Source: Bacteroidales bacterium
GTDB lineage: Bacteria > Bacteroidota > Bacteroidia > Bacteroidales > SMBSF39
NCBI GenBank assembly: GCA_021107685.1
Contig: JAIOSH010000283.1
Span: 1 to 7,706, forward strand
Direction of reading: 5' to 3'
Length of the DNA: 7,706 nt
Position numbers and translations under genes: made by a program. Within the stretch, counting starts at the first letter, position 1. Each line of letters begins with the position of its first letter. Under the pieces are notes generated by a model that ran no database searches, was not told where the DNA came from, and worked only from the letters and a program-made list of their open reading frames with translations. Of the stretch, positions 6,952-7,706 are shown one piece after another.

Positions 6952-7109
6952 ACTAATTAGTGTTTGTCCATAATGTCCGATTTCTTCGTTATGCTTGTCT
7001 TTAAAACAGTCATTTACGAAAGTAAACTCCTTGATTTTAAAAACTTCGCAAGCCTCGAACTCGAACATTCTGAACTAAACACTGACTTTAAGGACAGACA
7101 CTAATTAGT
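6952..7109. mobile_element. MITE-like element with 18-bp imperfect terminal inverted repeats
   Basis: The left end ACTAATTAGTGTTTGTCC (6952-6969) and the right end GGACAGACACTAATTAGT (7092-7109) are inverted repeats that match at 17 of 18 positions. The outermost ten bases, ACTAATTAGT, are themselves a perfect palindrome, so they are also a direct repeat. The element proper may therefore be the inner GTGTTTGTCC/GGACAGACAC pair (6960-7101), with a duplicated palindromic target outside it. The 122-bp interior holds no transposase. A plus-strand frame of 43 codons (6973-7104) runs through it, but nothing in it is recognised. Size, terminal repeats and lack of a transposase fit a non-autonomous element; the family was not identified. 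Confidence 0.6.
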
Positions 7110-7137
7110 TACAATTTTACTATTACTGCTATTCAAT

Positions 7138-7706
7138 TTATATATCTAAATATTTCATTAAAGATTCGTATCTTTCCTGCAAATCATCGAAATCATCACC
7201 TTCGGAATATGATGCTTTAATGATATAATTATACCTGTTAAAAGTCTGTAATATTGAATGAATATCAATTTTATTTATTTTTAATGTTAATTCCATTTTT
7301 GTTGAATCAGGATGGGAAGTTACATATAAGCTAAGGATTTTTGCATCATTCGATTCAATGATTTGGGCAATTTCAGTAAGGACATAATCATTATAATTAA
7401 TTTCAAGTACTATGATACCTCCAGGATTTTGTACGGCTATAATTTTTGAAAAATAATCAACAAGATTATTCAGGGTAATCACTCCCAAATAATGATTTTT
7501 ATCATTTAGTACAGGTACAAGTGTTAATTTTAAGGAGGCAATTAATTTAATTACTTCAAAAATATGTTGATATTCCGTAACAAAAGGATGTGTTAAAGAA
7601 AGCAGGTGATTTCCCAATGGGGCTTTAGTATTATTTAAATTATTGATATCAGCTTCTGAAATCAGTCCTAAAAAATCAATATTATTGACAATAGGCAAAT
7701 GCGAGA
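7138..7706 (-). CDS. CBS-domain protein, N-terminus cut by window edge
   Basis: The frame is open from the right edge to the TAA at 7138, giving 188 visible residues. The true start lies outside: the only in-frame start-like codon near the edge is a TTG inside a conserved CBS motif (SHLPIVNNIDFLGLISEADI), so about 35-40 residues are probably missing. The visible part holds the end of CBS domain 1 and a full CBS domain 2 (about residues 30-85, with FEVIKLIASLKLTLVPVLNDKNHYLGVITLNNLVDYF). An ACT-like C-terminal portion follows, opening with GGIIVLEINYNDYVLTEIAQIIESNDAKILS. Paired CBS domains bind adenosyl nucleotides and sense energy state. This architecture resembles AcuB-like proteins found next to nadK in many Bacteroidota, but no target enzyme is evident. 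Here the gene is separated from nadK by about 2.3 kb containing the repeats, the four-helix gene and the Omp85 gene. Confidence 0.88.
   Translation of the reverse strand, partial: SHLPIVNNIDFLGLISEADINNLNNTKAPLGNHLLSLTHPFVTEYQHIFEVIKLIASLKLTLVPVLNDKNHYLGVITLNNLVDYFSKIIAVQNPGGIIVLEINYNDYVLTEIAQIIESNDAKILSLYVTSHPDSTKMELTLKINKIDIHSILQTFNRYNYIIKASYSEGDDFDDLQERYESLMKYLDI

Noticed and set aside
6973..7104. Plus-strand 43-codon frame filling the MITE-like element
   Set aside because: It ends inside the right terminal repeat and has no recognised domain or ribosome-binding context; short open frames are common in such elements.
7696..7698. TTG as the start of the CBS-domain protein
   Set aside because: The frame stays open to the window edge and the upstream Ser-His continue a conserved CBS motif, so the gene is truncated by the window and does not start here.

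Overview
The window reads as a piece of a Bacteroidota chromosome. The DNA is strongly A+T rich, translation starts lack Shine-Dalgarno sequences, and one intergenic gap carries a match to the Bacteroidota -7 promoter box (TAnnTTTG). The gene content also fits: a CBS-domain protein, NAD kinase, a DUF6089/PorG-type barrel, UppS and BamA form an association I recall as typical of this phylum. I cannot support a genus.

All seven genes lie on the minus strand, so transcription runs from right to left. In that order they are: a CBS-domain protein cut by the right edge (7706-7138); a small four-helix-bundle (S23/IVS-type) gene (6884-6525) inside an inverted-repeat cassette; a single-POTRA Omp85-type outer-membrane protein (6440-4977); NAD kinase (4880-4002); a PorG-like barrel (3968-3171); undecaprenyl diphosphate synthase (2951-2208); and BamA, cut by the left edge (2201-1). 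No tRNA, rRNA, CRISPR array or plasmid/phage gene was seen. The longest stretch without a gene is 253 bp (6885-7137), and it is filled with repeats.

Most of the genes serve the cell envelope. UppS makes the lipid carrier for peptidoglycan and surface polysaccharide. BamA inserts beta-barrels, and PorG is itself an outer-membrane barrel, known in Porphyromonas as part of the type IX secretion apparatus. The second Omp85 protein is a paralogue of unknown job. NAD kinase and the CBS protein are housekeeping or regulatory neighbours.

The least ordinary part is about 6495-7109. Three repeat structures sit side by side there: the four-helix gene between perfect 13-bp inverted repeats with extra TGCCTAAA copies at its 3' end; a short palindrome-ended repeat flanked by 8-bp direct repeats; and a 158-bp MITE-like element with 18-bp imperfect terminal inverted repeats ending in the palindrome ACTAATTAGT. 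This looks like a hot spot for small mobile sequences between the CBS gene and the envelope genes. I found no clear new multi-gene system; the repeat-bounded four-helix unit is the best lead.
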